Assembly: GCF_009852415.1 (NCBI RefSeq) | Contig: NZ_WOXS01000002.1 | Location: 1,364,001-1,428,000 of the forward strand | DNA: 64,000 nucleotides | Reading direction: 5' to 3' | DNA from: Streptomyces sp. Tu 3180 | GTDB taxonomy: Bacteria > Actinomycetota > Actinomycetes > Streptomycetales > Streptomycetaceae | In this document: in pieces, positions 49,590-59,648 of the stretch | Layout of the letters: every line of letters begins with the position of its first letter | How positions within the stretch are numbered: the first letter of the stretch is position 1 | Position numbers and translations under genes: made by a program | Notes under the pieces: generated by a model | The model's database searches: none | What the model was told of the DNA's origin: nothing | The model's input: the letters and a program-made list of their open reading frames with translations, nothing else

Positions 49590-52034
49590 GTGGGCGGACA
49601 CAAGGAGCAGGACGTTGCCCGGCAGGGGTTCGATGTGGCCGACGCCGCTCCCCTGTTGCTCGATCCGCAGGGCGTGGTGTCGGGCTGGACCGGTCAGGCC
49701 GAGCGGCTGCTGGGGCATTGCGCGTCCGAGGCGGTGGGCAGGAAGCTCGCCGAGCTGCTGACCCCCCAGGACGCCGAACGGGTGCCGGACCTGGTCGAGC
49801 GGTGCCGGGCGGACGGCGGCTGGGCGGGGCTGATGACGGCCCTGCACCGGGACGGGCGGCCGGTCGCGGTCATGGTCCGGATCATCCCGACCGTGGAGCC
49901 GCGGGGCCGCTCGCCGCTGCTGGTGCTGCTGTCGGAGCTGGCCGGCGCGCGCGGCTGGGACATGAGCCGCCCGGTGCTGGAGCAGCTGGTCACCGGCTCG
50001 CCGATCGGCATCGCGATCGTGGACACGGATCTGCGCTTCGTGTGGTCCAACGCCGCACTGGAGCAGTTCGGCGGCGGTCCGCCCGAGCGGCGCCTGGGGC
50101 TGCGGTTCGCGGACGTCCAGCCGGGCATGGACGCCGAGTCCGTCGAGGCGCAGATGCGGCACGTGCTGGAGACCGGCGAACGCGTGGTCGGCTACGAGCA
50201 CGTCGGCCGCGTCCGCTCGGCACCGCTGCGCGACACCGCGCACATGCTCTCGTTCACCCGGCTCGACGACGAGCAGGGCCACCCGATGGGCGTCTACTAC
50301 ACGGTCGTGGACATCACCGAGCGGCACCGCGCCCGGCAGCGCCTCGCCCTGCTCGACCGGGCCGGCGAGTACATCGGCCGCACCCTGGACATCATGCGCA
50401 CCGCGCAGGAACTGGCCGACGTCGCCGTGCCGGAGCTCGCGGAGTTCGTCGTCGTCGACCTGCTGGAGACGGTGCTGCGGGGCGCCGAGCTGCCGCCCGG
50501 ACCGCTCGCGGAGTCGGACCGGGTGCCGCTGCGCCGCGCGGGCCACCGGTCGCTGTACAAGGACCTGCCGCGAACGGCCGTGGAGCACGGCGGGGTGGTG
50601 ACGTACCTGGCCGACTCGCCACCGGTCCGCTGTCTGACCACGGGGCGGTCCTGGCGGCAGGAGCGGCTCGACCCGCTCGCCACGGGGTGGTTCGCGGGGA
50701 TGCCGGACGACTACGAGCCCACCTTCCTGGAGCTGGGCCTGCAGAGCGTGATGATCGTGCCGGTCCGCGCCCGGGGCGTCACCCTGGGCATCACCACGTT
50801 CTTCCGGCGCCGCCGTGAGAACCCCTTCGACGCGGACGACCTGAACCTGGCCGAGGACCTCGTCTCCCGTGCCGCCGTCTGCGTGGACAACGCCCGGCGC
50901 TACACCCGCGAGCGGGACGCCGCGCTCGTCCTGCAGCGCAGCCTGCTGCCCCGCCGGCTGCCCGAGCAGGATGCCGTCGAGGTGTCCGCGTGCTACCGCC
51001 CGGCCGACGAACTGACCGGTCTGGGCGGCGACTGGTACGACCTCGTCCGGCTGTCCGGCGCCCGTGTCGCCCTCGTCGTCGGCGAGGTGCCCGGGCACGG
51101 CATCGGCGCCGCCGCGGCCATGGGCCGGCTGCGGACCGCGGTGCGGACCCTGGCCGCGCTGGACCTGTCGCCCGAGGAGGTGCTCGCCCACCTCGACGAC
51201 CTGGTGTCCGGCTGCCCCGCGCAGGACGGGGACGAGGAGCCGGAGACCGGGGTCCCGGGCGGCCAGGCCGTGGGGGCCGGCTGCCTGTACGTGATCTACG
51301 ACCCGGTGGAGGGCCGGTGCACGATGTCCGCCGCCGGCCATCCCGCGCCCGCCGTGGTGGCGCCCGACGGCACGGTCACCTTCGTGGAGCTTCCGCAGGG
51401 CCCCGCGCTCGGCGTGGGCGGTCCGCCGTTCGAGTCGGTGGAGTTCTCCCTGGCCGAGGGCAGCACGCTCGCCCTGCACACCGACGGCCTGCTGGCCCAC
51501 GCGGGCACGGGCCGGGACCGGCTGCGGCGGGCGCTGGAGGGGGCCCCGGAGTCGCTCGAGCCCAGCTGCCGTGCCGTGATGGACGCACTGGTGCCGGCCC
51601 GTCCGTACGACGACGTGGCCCTGCTGATGGCCCGTACCAAGCGCCTCGCTCCCGGGCGGGTCGCGGTCTGGGCCCTGCCGGGGGATCCGGCCGTCGTGGC
51701 CGAGGCCCGCAGGTCCGCCACCCGGCAGCTGGCCCGGTGGGGGCTGGACGAGCTGGCCTTCACCACCGAACTGGTCGTCAGCGAACTCGTCACCAACGCC
51801 ATCCGGCACGCCGTCGGCCCCGTCCGGCTCCGGCTGATCCTGGAGCGCTCGCTGGTGTGCGAGGTGTTCGACGGCGGCGCGACGACGCCTCGCGTGCGGC
51901 ATCCCCGCGTGATGGACGAGGGCGGACGCGGGCTGCTGCTGGTCTCCCAGCTCTCCCAGCGGTGGGGGACCCGGTTCCTGGCCGAGGGGAAGATCATCTG
52001 GGCCGAGCAGTCACTGGACGCGCCGGCCGGGTGA
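49590..52034 (+). CDS. PAS-PAS-GAF-SpoIIE phosphatase with C-terminal HATPase
   Basis: An 814-residue signalling protein. Two PAS domains (about 15-115 and 125-250), a GAF domain (about 265-430), a SpoIIE-type PP2C phosphatase (about 450-665, GLGGDWYDLVRLSG and VVGEVPGHGIGAAAAMGRLR) and a histidine-kinase-like HATPase (about 690-805, TTELVVSELVTNAIRHAVGPVRLRL). This multi-domain fusion combines an anti-sigma-factor kinase and the phosphatase that opposes it. No STAS or sigma factor gene is nearby, so the substrate is encoded elsewhere. The GTG at 49590 has AGAGAGG upstream. Sensing of redox, light or small molecules is possible through PAS/GAF. Confidence 0.93.
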   Translation: MGGHKEQDVARQGFDVADAAPLLLDPQGVVSGWTGQAERLLGHCASEAVGRKLAELLTPQDAERVPDLVERCRADGGWAGLMTALHRDGRPVAVMVRIIPTVEPRGRSPLLVLLSELAGARGWDMSRPVLEQLVTGSPIGIAIVDTDLRFVWSNAALEQFGGGPPERRLGLRFADVQPGMDAESVEAQMRHVLETGERVVGYEHVGRVRSAPLRDTAHMLSFTRLDDEQGHPMGVYYTVVDITERHRARQRLALLDRAGEYIGRTLDIMRTAQELADVAVPELAEFVVVDLLETVLRGAELPPGPLAESDRVPLRRAGHRSLYKDLPRTAVEHGGVVTYLADSPPVRCLTTGRSWRQERLDPLATGWFAGMPDDYEPTFLELGLQSVMIVPVRARGVTLGITTFFRRRRENPFDADDLNLAEDLVSRAAVCVDNARRYTRERDAALVLQRSLLPRRLPEQDAVEVSACYRPADELTGLGGDWYDLVRLSGARVALVVGEVPGHGIGAAAAMGRLRTAVRTLAALDLSPEEVLAHLDDLVSGCPAQDGDEEPETGVPGGQAVGAGCLYVIYDPVEGRCTMSAAGHPAPAVVAPDGTVTFVELPQGPALGVGGPPFESVEFSLAEGSTLALHTDGLLAHAGTGRDRLRRALEGAPESLEPSCRAVMDALVPARPYDDVALLMARTKRLAPGRVAVWALPGDPAVVAEARRSATRQLARWGLDELAFTTELVVSELVTNAIRHAVGPVRLRLILERSLVCEVFDGGATTPRVRHPRVMDEGGRGLLLVSQLSQRWGTRFLAEGKIIWAEQSLDAPAG

Positions 52035-52133
52035 CGTTCCGGCACCGTCCGCCCGCGGGACGGAGGCGAACGGCCAGGCCCGTACGTCCGTATGGTGGAA
52101 AATCAACGCGTTCCCGGCGATGAGGCGATGGCC

Positions 52134-53363
52134 ATGGCGGAAACGTCGATCGATTACGCGGCGGTCTACCAGGCCCTGCCCGGCATGGTGGCGCTGCTGA
52201 CCCCCGAGCTGGTGTTCGCGGACGTCAACGAGGCGTACGTCCGCGGGACCGGGCGCTCGCGCGGGGAACTGGTGGGCCGCCACCTGTTCGACGCCTTCCC
52301 CGACAACCCGGACGACCCGAGCTCCACGGGCGCGCGCAACCTCCGGGCCTCGCTGCTGCGGGTCCTGTCCACCGGCGAGCGCGACACCATGCCCCTCCAG
52401 CGCTACGACGTCGAGAACCCCGAACGGCCCGGGGAGTGGGAGCAGCGGTTCTGGAGCCCGGTGAACACCCCGGTGCTCGGTCCCGACGGGAAGCCCGGGC
52501 TGATCGTGCACCGGGTGGAGGAGGTCACCGAGCTGGTCCGGGCCCGCGGCCGCACGGACGACGGCCGGGGCCGGGTGCTGGAGGCCGAGCTGTACTCGCG
52601 CGCCCGCGAACTCCAGGAGCTCAACAACCGGCTGCGCCAGGCGCACGCGCGGGAGCGGGAGGTGGCCCTGGCGCTGCAGAAGGCGATGCTGCCCGCCCGC
52701 CGGCAGGTCGGCCACCACCGGGCCGCCGTGCGGTACCGGCCCGCGGTGGGGGCGCTCAACGTCTGCGGGGACTGGTACGACCTGGTCGACCTGGTGGGCG
52801 GGCACCGCATCGGCGTGTCCGTGGGCGACGTGGTCGGGCACGGTCTGGAGGCGGCCGGTGTCATGGGCCAGCTGCGCAGCGCGCTGAGCGCCGCCTCCCG
52901 GGTGGCGGACGGGCCCGCCCAGGCGCTGAACGTGGTGGGCCGCTACGCCCACGTGGTGGACGGCGCCGAGTCCGCGACCGCGGTGACGACCTTCATCGAC
53001 TTCGACCGGCACACCGTCACCTACAGCAGCGCGGGCCATCCCCCGCCCGTCCTGCTCCACGGCGACGGGCGGGTGGAGTTCCTCGACCGGGCCACCGACC
53101 CGCCGCTCGACGCCCAGCCCGACCCGACGCCGAGGTCCGAGGCGGCGACCTCGTTCACGCCGGGGGCGACGCTCGTGCTGTACACCGACGGTCTGATCGA
53201 GCGGCGCCGGGAGGACATCGACACGGGACTGCTCCGTCTCGCCGAGTCCCTGCGCCGCCACCGGACGCAGGATCCCGAGACGCTCGCGGACATCGTGCTG
53301 CTGGAGCTGCTGCCGCCCGGCGGCGCCACCGACGACACGGCGCTGGTCGTCGTGCGGCTGTGA
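52134..53363 (+). CDS. PAS-SpoIIE phosphatase
   Basis: A 409-residue protein with an N-terminal PAS domain (about 5-130, YQALPGMVALLTPELVFADVNEAYVRGTGRSRGEL), a coiled-coil linker (ELYSRARELQELNNRLRQAHARE) and a SpoIIE PP2C domain (about 190-405; NVCGDWYDLVDLVGG, SVGDVVGHGLEAAGVMGQLRSAL, SAGHPPPVLLH). ATG 52134 is preferred because GAGG is 8 nt upstream; ATG 52092 has no ribosome site, although the frame is open. It follows the larger SpoIIE gene by 99 nt on the same strand and may share substrates. Confidence 0.88.
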   Translation: MAETSIDYAAVYQALPGMVALLTPELVFADVNEAYVRGTGRSRGELVGRHLFDAFPDNPDDPSSTGARNLRASLLRVLSTGERDTMPLQRYDVENPERPGEWEQRFWSPVNTPVLGPDGKPGLIVHRVEEVTELVRARGRTDDGRGRVLEAELYSRARELQELNNRLRQAHAREREVALALQKAMLPARRQVGHHRAAVRYRPAVGALNVCGDWYDLVDLVGGHRIGVSVGDVVGHGLEAAGVMGQLRSALSAASRVADGPAQALNVVGRYAHVVDGAESATAVTTFIDFDRHTVTYSSAGHPPPVLLHGDGRVEFLDRATDPPLDAQPDPTPRSEAATSFTPGATLVLYTDGLIERRREDIDTGLLRLAESLRRHRTQDPETLADIVLLELLPPGGATDDTALVVVRL

Positions 53364-53420
53364 GCGCGGGTGCGGCCGTGACCGGTCCGGCGGGAAGCCG
53401 GTGCGCCGGGCGCCGGCGCG

Positions 53421-53876
53421 TCAGGGGCCGGTGCGTTCCCGGTCGAGCCGTCCCGTCCGGTCCACGTTCCACCGGTCCTCGGGATCGTCGCTGGGCGCGC
53501 CGGCGAACCAGGCGTCGAGGATCTCCTTCAGCAGCGGTTCGGACGTCAGCCGCAGGCCGAGCGCCAGCACGTTGGCGTCGTTCCAGCGGCGCGCGCCGTC
53601 CGCCGTGTAGGCGTCCGTGCACAGGGCGGCCCGGACGCCCGGCACCTTGTTGGCGGCGATCGACGCGCCGGTGCCGGTCCAGCAGCACACCACCGCCTGG
53701 TCCGCCGTCCCGTCGGCGACCTCGCGGGCCGCCGCCTCGGAGCAGGCCGCCCACCGCGAGTCGTCACCGGGGCTCAGGGCACCGTGCGCGCGCACCTCGT
53801 GACCGCGCTCGCGCAGCTCGGCGAGGAGGGCGCGGGCCACGGGTTCGTCCATGTCGGAGGAGACGGAGATCCGCAT
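53421..53876 (-). CDS. RpiB-family sugar-phosphate isomerase
   Basis: A 151-residue protein of the RpiB/LacAB family, which interconvert ribose 5-phosphate and ribulose 5-phosphate or similar sugars. It has ISVSSDMDEPVARALLAELRERGHEV, CSEAAAREVADGTADQAVVCCWTGTGASIAANKVPGVRAALCTD and a C-terminal RRWNDANVLALGLRLTSEPLLKEILDAWF. The GTGAS/ANKVPGVRAA signature is complete. It converges on the PAS-SpoIIE gene. GGAGA is upstream of the ATG at 53876. A role in pentose metabolism is likely but not specific. Confidence 0.88.
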   Translation of the reverse strand: MRISVSSDMDEPVARALLAELRERGHEVRAHGALSPGDDSRWAACSEAAAREVADGTADQAVVCCWTGTGASIAANKVPGVRAALCTDAYTADGARRWNDANVLALGLRLTSEPLLKEILDAWFAGAPSDDPEDRWNVDRTGRLDRERTGP

Positions 53877-54209
53877 GCCCCGGAGCCTACTCGGCCGGGC
53901 GGCGGCGGGAGACCCGGCAGGGGCCGGCGGGGGCTCCCGGCCCGTGCGGTCCGGCCGCTCCCGCCGGCCGGGCCGCCGCCGGCCGGTCGTCGGCGGCAGG
54001 CCGGGGCGGTGGTCCTCCCCGGTCGCGTCGGTGCCCTCCGGCCCGGCCGCCGACGGGCGTTCGGCCGCCCGGCACGGCTCCGTGCCGGGCGCGTCGGACA
54101 TGGTGCCGGGCGACCCCGCCCGGATCTAGACTGGCACCCCTCACGACGGCCGGTCGACCTGCTGGAACGCGGCGGCCCCGCCCGTCCGCCAGAGTCGAGG
54201 AGCGTGCGC

Positions 54210-54935
54210 TTGTTCTACTACCTTCTGAAATACGTCTTACTGGGCCCGCTGCTGAGACTGCTCTTCCGGCCCCGAATAGAGGGCCTGCGGCACGTGCCGT
54301 CGTCCGGCGCCGCCATCATCGCGGGGAACCACCTGTCGTTCTCGGACCACTTCCTGATGCCGGCCGTGCTCAAGCGGCGCATCACCTTCCTCGCGAAGGC
54401 CGAGTACTTCACCGGCCCCGGGCTCAAGGGCCGGCTGACGGCCTTCTTCTTCCACAGCGCGGGGCAGATCCCGGTCGACCGCTCCGGCAAGGAGGCCGGC
54501 CAGGCCGCCGTCCGGGAGGGCCTCGGGGTGCTGGGCAAGGGGGAACTGCTCGGCATCTACCCGGAGGGCACGCGGTCGCACGACGGCCGTCTCTACAAGG
54601 GCAAGGTCGGTGTCGCGGTGATGGCCCTCAAGGCGGGCGTCCCGGTGGTCCCCTGCGCGATGATCGGCACCTTCGAGGCGCAGCCGCCCGGCAAGGTCGT
54701 CCCCCGCCTCCATCCGGTGGTGATCCGCTTCGGCGAACCGCTGGACTTCTCGCGCTACGCCGGCCTGGAGAACGAGAAGGCGGTCCTGCGCGCCGTCACC
54801 GACGAGATCATGTACGCCATCCTCACCCTGTCCGGGCAGGAGTACGTCGACCAGTACGCGGCCGTCGTCAAGGAGCAGGAGGCGGCGCGCGCGGCGGAGG
54901 ACAGGCGCCGGTTCCCGCGCATGCCGCTGGGCTGA
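54210..54935 (+). CDS. plsC: 1-acyl-sn-glycerol-3-phosphate acyltransferase
   Basis: A 241-residue membrane-associated acyltransferase of phospholipid synthesis, adding acyl groups to lysophosphatidic acid. The HX4D motif is NHLSFSD (His41, Asp46), the second block is YPEGTRSHDGRLYKGKVG and the third is GVPVVPCAMIGTFE. TTG 54210 (FYYLLKYVLLGPLL follows) lies 7 nt after GAGGAG and matches the usual MFYYxLKYV start; GTG 54204 gives two extra residues but is too close to the ribosome site. It is divergent from the RpiB gene. Confidence 0.92.
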   Translation: MFYYLLKYVLLGPLLRLLFRPRIEGLRHVPSSGAAIIAGNHLSFSDHFLMPAVLKRRITFLAKAEYFTGPGLKGRLTAFFFHSAGQIPVDRSGKEAGQAAVREGLGVLGKGELLGIYPEGTRSHDGRLYKGKVGVAVMALKAGVPVVPCAMIGTFEAQPPGKVVPRLHPVVIRFGEPLDFSRYAGLENEKAVLRAVTDEIMYAILTLSGQEYVDQYAAVVKEQEAARAAEDRRRFPRMPLG

Positions 54936-54998
54936 GCGTCCCGGGCGCACCGGCGGGGGCGGCCCGGGGCTCCGGCCGTCCCTCGTGCCGGCGGACGG

Positions 54999-55757
54999 CT
55001 ACCCCAGGCGGGAGAGCCCTTCGTCGAGCAGGCGGCGGAGCCGCAACGCGTCCGGTGCCACGGCGGTCACCAGGGCGGCGGGCCCGGCGAGCGGAAGCAC
55101 CGCGGCACCGTCTCCCAGCGGGCGCGGGCTCACCGGCGCCTGCGCGAACCCGGGCCGGACCACGAGGAGCTGGCCGACGGCGCGGTGTCCGGCGAGCACG
55201 GCGGGGCCGTCCCAGCCGCCCGGCGCCCCGGGCCCGGAGGCCAGCTCCTGGTCGAGGACGGCGCGTCCGGCGATCCGCAGGGTCAGACGGCCGGTGAGCG
55301 TGCCGGAGGGCTCCCCCGCACGTCCCAGCACCTGTTCCTCGCGCAGGACGAGCCCGGCCCGGGCGGCGAGGTCGACCCGGGTGGTGACGCGCAGCTCGCT
55401 GCCCCGGACGGAGACCAGCTGCTCGGGCAGCCAGTGCAGCTCGGCGCCGTCGGCGACGGTGATCCGCACGTCGTAGCGGGCCTCGCCCCGGTTCTGTCCC
55501 GGCAGCGCGAGGGTGGCGGCGGCCGATCCGACGCGCAGCCGCGCGCCCTCCCCGACCTCCGCCCGCACCGTGAAGCGGTCGCCGCCGAGCGGTCCGCTCA
55601 TGGCGCCGACGAGCACGACCCGCGCCTCGGCGCCGCTCCCCCGGGCCCGCCGGAGGGCCAGCGGCCCGTCGCTCTCCAGCACGGGCAGGCAGGTCCCGCC
55701 CCGGCCGTCGGAGCGGGCGTGGATCCGGGCGACGGCGCGGACGCCGGTGGTGTTCAC
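54999..55757 (-). CDS. ureD: Urease accessory protein UreD
   Basis: A 252-residue urease accessory protein. Diagnostic stretches are [75 protein letters not shown] and a C-terminal [16 protein letters not shown]. UreD binds UreC and recruits UreF/UreG for nickel loading. The GTG (55757) overlaps the ureG stop as GTGA. It is the last gene of the urease operon. Confidence 0.93.
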   Translation of the reverse strand: MNTTGVRAVARIHARSDGRGGTCLPVLESDGPLALRRARGSGAEARVVLVGAMSGPLGGDRFTVRAEVGEGARLRVGSAAATLALPGQNRGEARYDVRITVADGAELHWLPEQLVSVRGSELRVTTRVDLAARAGLVLREEQVLGRAGEPSGTLTGRLTLRIAGRAVLDQELASGPGAPGGWDGPAVLAGHRAVGQLLVVRPGFAQAPVSPRPLGDGAAVLPLAGPAALVTAVAPDALRLRRLLDEGLSRLG

Positions 55758-56431
55758 GCCGTCCACGCGGCGAGCCGCTCCCGCACCCAGCTGGCGACCT
55801 CGGCCACCCCCTCCGCACTGCGCAGCGACTGGAAGACCACGGGCAGACGGGCCCGCTGCGCCCTGGCGTCGGCGGCCATGCGGCCGAGGTCGGAGCCGAC
55901 GTACGGGGCGAGGTCGGTCTTGTTGACGACCAGCAGGTCGGCCGTGGTCACCCCCGGGCCGCCCTTGCGCGGGATGTCGTCCCCGCCGGCCACGTCGATG
56001 ACGAAGATCTGCGCGTCGACGAGCCCCTTGGAGAAGGTGGCGGTGAGGTTGTCCCCGCCGGACTCGACGAGGACGAGGTCCAGGGGGCCCACCTCGTCCT
56101 CCAGGTCCTCCACCGCTTCGAGGTTGGCGGAGATGTCGTCCCGGATCGCGGTGTGCGGGCACGCCCCGGTCTCCACGGCGGTGATCCGCTCGGGCGGCAG
56201 CACGGCCTCACGCAGCAGGAACTCGGCGTCCTCCCGCGTGTAGATGTCGTTGGTGACGACGGCGAGCGACACCTCCTCCCGCAGGGCGCGGCAGAGGGCG
56301 GCCACGGTGGCGGTCTTCCCGGACCCGACGGGACCGCCCAGCCCGATGCGCAGAGCCCGGCGGGCACCGTCCGGGCGGCGGGCGTCGGCGCTCACGGCCC
56401 CGGGGCCGTGGTGGGCGTGGTCGAGGTGCAT
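55754..56431 (-). CDS. ureG: Urease accessory GTPase UreG
   Basis: A 225-residue GTPase delivering nickel. The P-loop is [14 protein letters not shown], then [42 protein letters not shown] and [10 protein letters not shown] (the NKxD guanine motif). A His-rich N terminus (MHLDHAHHG) may bind nickel. The stop overlaps the UreD start. GGAAGGAC precedes the start. It is separated from ureF by 50 nt. Confidence 0.98.
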   Translation of the reverse strand: MHLDHAHHGPGAVSADARRPDGARRALRIGLGGPVGSGKTATVAALCRALREEVSLAVVTNDIYTREDAEFLLREAVLPPERITAVETGACPHTAIRDDISANLEAVEDLEDEVGPLDLVLVESGGDNLTATFSKGLVDAQIFVIDVAGGDDIPRKGGPGVTTADLLVVNKTDLAPYVGSDLGRMAADARAQRARLPVVFQSLRSAEGVAEVASWVRERLAAWTA

Positions 56432-56481
56432 GGAACGTGGTCCTTCCTGTCTCGTGACGGTCCGGCGGCCTTCCCCGGGGC

Positions 56482-57168
56482 CTACGACGCGAACAGACGC
56501 ACCGGCCGTGCCGCGTGCGCCTCCGCGTCGGTCTCGAGCAGCGGCGCCGACGCCGCGGGCAGCGCGTCGCTCCCCTCGTCGGCCGCCCCGCGCGCCGCCT
56601 CGACCGCCCGGCCGGCCACCCGGTCCAGCTCCGGCGCCAGCCGGGCCAGGACGCGCGTCGCGTCGAAGGGGTCGAGACCCAGCAGCCGCACCGTCGCCGT
56701 CGCCGGTCCGCTCACGCTCTCGTACGCCGCGCAGTACGCCGCGTCGGCCGGTCCCAGCCCGGCCGCCCGCGCCGTCAGGCCCAGGACCACCGGGTGGTGC
56801 GCTCCCTTGGGGAACCTCCCCGCCAGCGCGTCCAGTTCGGCCGACGGCCAGGTCGCGCGCGCCGCCCGCATCAGCTGCCGGCCCAGTCTGCGCGCGGCCG
56901 ACCGGAGCGCGGGCGAGGGGGTTCGGGCGTCGGCCGCCTCGTCCAGGACCACGGGGTCGACGCCCAGCGCGGCCGCCGCCGCGAGCGCCGCCGACACCCG
57001 TCCCGCCGTGTGGAGGCGCCCCCGGCAGAAGTCCTCCAGCGTGTCCGCCCCGGTGATCCGCCCGGCGCCGACCGCCGCCTCCGCGCCGCCGGAGTGCGCG
57101 TGCCCCCCGGCGGGGAAGCGTCCGTCGGCCAGGACGAGGAGTGCGGCCCTCGGTGTCGTGGAGGCCAT
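56482..57168 (-). CDS. ureF: Urease accessory protein UreF
   Basis: A 228-residue helical accessory protein that controls UreG GTPase activity. It has [29 protein letters not shown] and [23 protein letters not shown], with [21 protein letters not shown] near the C terminus. Its ATG shares one base with the ureC stop (TGATG), so translation is coupled. It lies between ureC and ureG in the usual actinobacterial ureABCFGD order. Confidence 0.95.
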   Translation of the reverse strand: MASTTPRAALLVLADGRFPAGGHAHSGGAEAAVGAGRITGADTLEDFCRGRLHTAGRVSAALAAAAALGVDPVVLDEAADARTPSPALRSAARRLGRQLMRAARATWPSAELDALAGRFPKGAHHPVVLGLTARAAGLGPADAAYCAAYESVSGPATATVRLLGLDPFDATRVLARLAPELDRVAGRAVEAARGAADEGSDALPAASAPLLETDAEAHAARPVRLFAS

Positions 57169-58889
57169 CAGAAGAGGAAGTACCGCTGGGCCATGGGCAG
57201 TTCCGGGGCCGGAACCGCCTCGACCAGCTCCCCGTCGATGCGCACCGCGAAGCTGTCGGGGTCGACCCGGACGTCGGGCCGGGCGTCGTTCTCGCGCATG
57301 TCCGCCTTGGTCACCCCGCGCGTGGAGTCGATCGCCGCGAACCGCTTGCCCAGCCCCAGTCTCTCCGGCAGCGCGTCCTCGATCGCCGCCCGTGCGACGA
57401 AGTTCAGCGAGTTGGCGGCCGGCGCCCGGCCGATCGCCCCGTACATCGGGCGCGGGAGGACCGGCTGCGGCGTCGGGATGGAGGCGTTGGCGTCGCCCAT
57501 CTGGGCGTAGGCGATCTGCCCGCCCTTGAGGACGAGGTGGGGCTTGACCCCGAAGAACGCCGGTTCCCACAGCACCAGATCGGCCAGCTTGCCGCTCTCG
57601 ACGGAGCCGATCTCGCGGGCGAGGCCCTGGGCGAGGGCCGGGTTGATCGTGTATTTGGCGACATAGCGACGCACCCGGCGGTTGTCCGCGCGCCCGTCGC
57701 CCGGGAGGGCGCCGCGCCGCCGCTTCATGGCGTGGGCCGTCTGCCAGGTCCGCATGATCACCTCGCCGACCCGCCCCATGGCCTGGGAGTCCGAGGAGAT
57801 GATCGAGATGGCGCCCAGGTCGTGCAGGACGTCCTCCGCGCCGATGGTGGACGGCCGGATCCGGGACTCGGCGAAGGCCAGGTCCTCCGGCACCGCGGGG
57901 TTCAGGTGGTGGCACACCATCAGCATGTCGAGGTGCTCCTCGACGGTGTTGACGGTGAACGGCCGGGTCGGATTGGTCGAACTGGGCAGGACGTGCGGCT
58001 CGGAGACCACCGTCATGATGTCCGGGGCGTGTCCGCCGCCCGCGCCCTCGGTGTGGTACGCGTGGATGCCGCGCCCGGCGATCGCGGCGAGCGTGTCGCC
58101 CACGAAACCGGCCTCGTTGAGGGTGTCGGTGTGGATGGCGACCTGGACGCCGGTCCGATCGGCGACGGTCAGCGCGGCGTCGATGACGGCCGGGGTCGAC
58201 CCCCAGTCCTCGTGCAGCTTCAGCCCGACCGCGCCGCCCCGGATCTGCGAGAGCATCGCCTCGTGGGAGACCGTGTTGCCCTTGCCGAGCAGGCCGATGT
58301 TCAGCGGGTGGGCCTCCATCGCCTCCAGCATCCGGGCGAGGTGCCAGGGGCCCGGGGTGACGGTGGTCGCCTTGGAGCCCTCGGCGGGTCCGGTGCCGCC
58401 GCCGACCAGGGTGGTGACGCCGGAGGCCAGCGCCTCGTCGGCGATCCGCGGGCAGATGAAGTGGACGTGCGCGTCGACGGCACCGGCGGTGAGGATCCGT
58501 CCGTTGCCGGCGATGACCTCGGTCTCGGGGCCGATGACCAGGTCCGGGTGGACGCCGTCCATGGTGTCGGGGTTGCCGGCCTTGCCGATGCCGGTGATCC
58601 GGCCGTCGCGGATGCCGACGTCGGCCTTGACGACGCCCCAGTGGTCCACCACGACCGCACCGGTGACGACCGTGTCCGGGGCGCCCTGCGCGCGGGTGGC
58701 ACGGGCCTGCCCCATGGACTCGCGGATGACCTTGCCGCCGCCGAACACGGCCTCGTCCCCGGCGAGTCCGGGACCGCCCGAGCGGTCCTCCTCGATCTCG
58801 ACCAGCAGGTCGGTGTCGGCGAGCCGGATGCGGTCGCCGGTCGTCGGGCCGAACAGGTCGGCGTAGGCCGCGCGGGAGATCTCAGGCAT
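57168..58889 (-). CDS. ureC: Urease alpha subunit
   Basis: A 573-residue catalytic subunit hydrolysing urea to ammonia and carbamate. Seen are [17 protein letters not shown] (His ligands), [15 protein letters not shown] with the carbamylated Lys bridging two nickel ions, [24 protein letters not shown], and [21 protein letters not shown] with the flap Cys-His. The ATG (58889) is within the end of ureB: the ureB stop lies at 58882, so the genes overlap by 8 nt. The full length matches bacterial UreC (about 570 residues). Confidence 0.98.
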   Translation of the reverse strand: MPEISRAAYADLFGPTTGDRIRLADTDLLVEIEEDRSGGPGLAGDEAVFGGGKVIRESMGQARATRAQGAPDTVVTGAVVVDHWGVVKADVGIRDGRITGIGKAGNPDTMDGVHPDLVIGPETEVIAGNGRILTAGAVDAHVHFICPRIADEALASGVTTLVGGGTGPAEGSKATTVTPGPWHLARMLEAMEAHPLNIGLLGKGNTVSHEAMLSQIRGGAVGLKLHEDWGSTPAVIDAALTVADRTGVQVAIHTDTLNEAGFVGDTLAAIAGRGIHAYHTEGAGGGHAPDIMTVVSEPHVLPSSTNPTRPFTVNTVEEHLDMLMVCHHLNPAVPEDLAFAESRIRPSTIGAEDVLHDLGAISIISSDSQAMGRVGEVIMRTWQTAHAMKRRRGALPGDGRADNRRVRRYVAKYTINPALAQGLAREIGSVESGKLADLVLWEPAFFGVKPHLVLKGGQIAYAQMGDANASIPTPQPVLPRPMYGAIGRAPAANSLNFVARAAIEDALPERLGLGKRFAAIDSTRGVTKADMRENDARPDVRVDPDSFAVRIDGELVEAVPAPELPMAQRYFLF

Positions 58890-59193
58890 CGAGGGCGCCC
58901 CCGGTCTCCCCGCGCAGCCCGGGCACGACACGGGCTCCGGCGAGCGGGACGAGTTCCACCTCGACCGGGATGCCGGGTTCGAAGCGCACGGCGGTCCCGG
59001 CGGCGACGTTCAGCCGCTTGCCGCGCGCCGCCGCGCGGTCGAACTCCAGGCCCGGGTTGGTCTCGGCGAAGTGGTAGTGGGAACCGACCTGCACGGGCCG
59101 GTCGGCGGCGTTGAGGACGGTCAGCCGGGTGACCTCGCGGCCCGCGTTGCAGGCGACCGGGTCGTCGGCGAACAGGATCTCTCCGGGAATCAC
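58882..59193 (-). CDS. ureB: Urease beta subunit
   Basis: A 103-residue structural subunit. It has [74 protein letters not shown], the standard UreB pattern. It overlaps ureC by 8 nt and follows ureA by 15 nt. It has a GGAGCGG ribosome site. Confidence 0.97.
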   Translation of the reverse strand: MIPGEILFADDPVACNAGREVTRLTVLNAADRPVQVGSHYHFAETNPGLEFDRAAARGKRLNVAAGTAVRFEPGIPVEVELVPLAGARVVPGLRGETGGALDA

Positions 59194-59208
59194 GGCGGCC
59201 GCTCCCCG

Positions 59209-59511
59209 TCAGACGATCGGGTCGTGGACGGTGACGAGCTTGGTGCCGTCCGGGAAGGTGGCCTCCACCTGGACGTCGTGGATCATCTCGGGGACGCCCT
59301 CCATGACGTCGTCCCGGGTGAGCACCCGGCGCCCCGACGCCATGAGCTCGGCGACCGTACGGCCGTCCCGGGCGCCCTCGAGGAGGTGCGAGGTGAGGAG
59401 GGCGACCGCCTCGGGGTGGTTCAGCCGCAGCCCCCGGGCGCGGCGCCGGGCCGCCACGTCGGCCGCGACGTGGATCAGCAGCCTCTCCTGCTCGTGCGGG
59501 GTCAGGTGCAC
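59209..59511 (-). CDS. ureA: Urease gamma subunit
   Basis: A 100-residue structural subunit, [56 protein letters not shown] and [27 protein letters not shown]. The GTG at 59511 is chosen because UreA proteins are about 100 residues and an AGGTGGG site lies 6 nt upstream; GTG 59526 would add five residues. It starts the operon, downstream of a GlnR-like box at 59604-59630. Confidence 0.95.
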   Translation of the reverse strand: MHLTPHEQERLLIHVAADVAARRRARGLRLNHPEAVALLTSHLLEGARDGRTVAELMASGRRVLTRDDVMEGVPEMIHDVQVEATFPDGTKLVTVHDPIV

Positions 59512-59603
59512 GGCGTCCCACCTCACAGTCCTCGTTCCGGGCCGTGCGGGGCCCGGCTGCCGCGGCCACGGGGCAGGGTCCCGGTGGCGTGGACCGGCAG
59601 GCT

Positions 59604-59630
59604 AGTCGGGCGGCGTTTCGGGGACGTTAA
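59604..59630 (-). promoter_or_regulatory. GlnR-like box upstream of ureA
   Basis: On the minus strand TTAAC (59630-59626), 6 nt, GAAAC (59619-59615), 6 nt, CGACT (59608-59604). The GlnR consensus in Streptomyces is gTnAC-n6-GaAAC repeated; the first pair matches nine of ten positions, and the next half-site is degenerate. It lies about 100 nt before ureA. GlnR control of urease genes is established in S. coelicolor. Confidence 0.65.
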
Positions 59631-59648
59631 CCGCGCCGTGGTCCGGTG

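Noticed and set aside
53364..53420. GC-rich dyads between SpoIIE and RpiB genes as terminator
   Set aside because: Several overlapping CCGG/GCGC dyads exist, but none is clearly a dominant stem.
57141..59114. Plus-strand open frame of 657 codons over ureC and ureB
   Set aside because: Antisense shadow of urease; Val/Gly/Arg-rich without recognisable domain.
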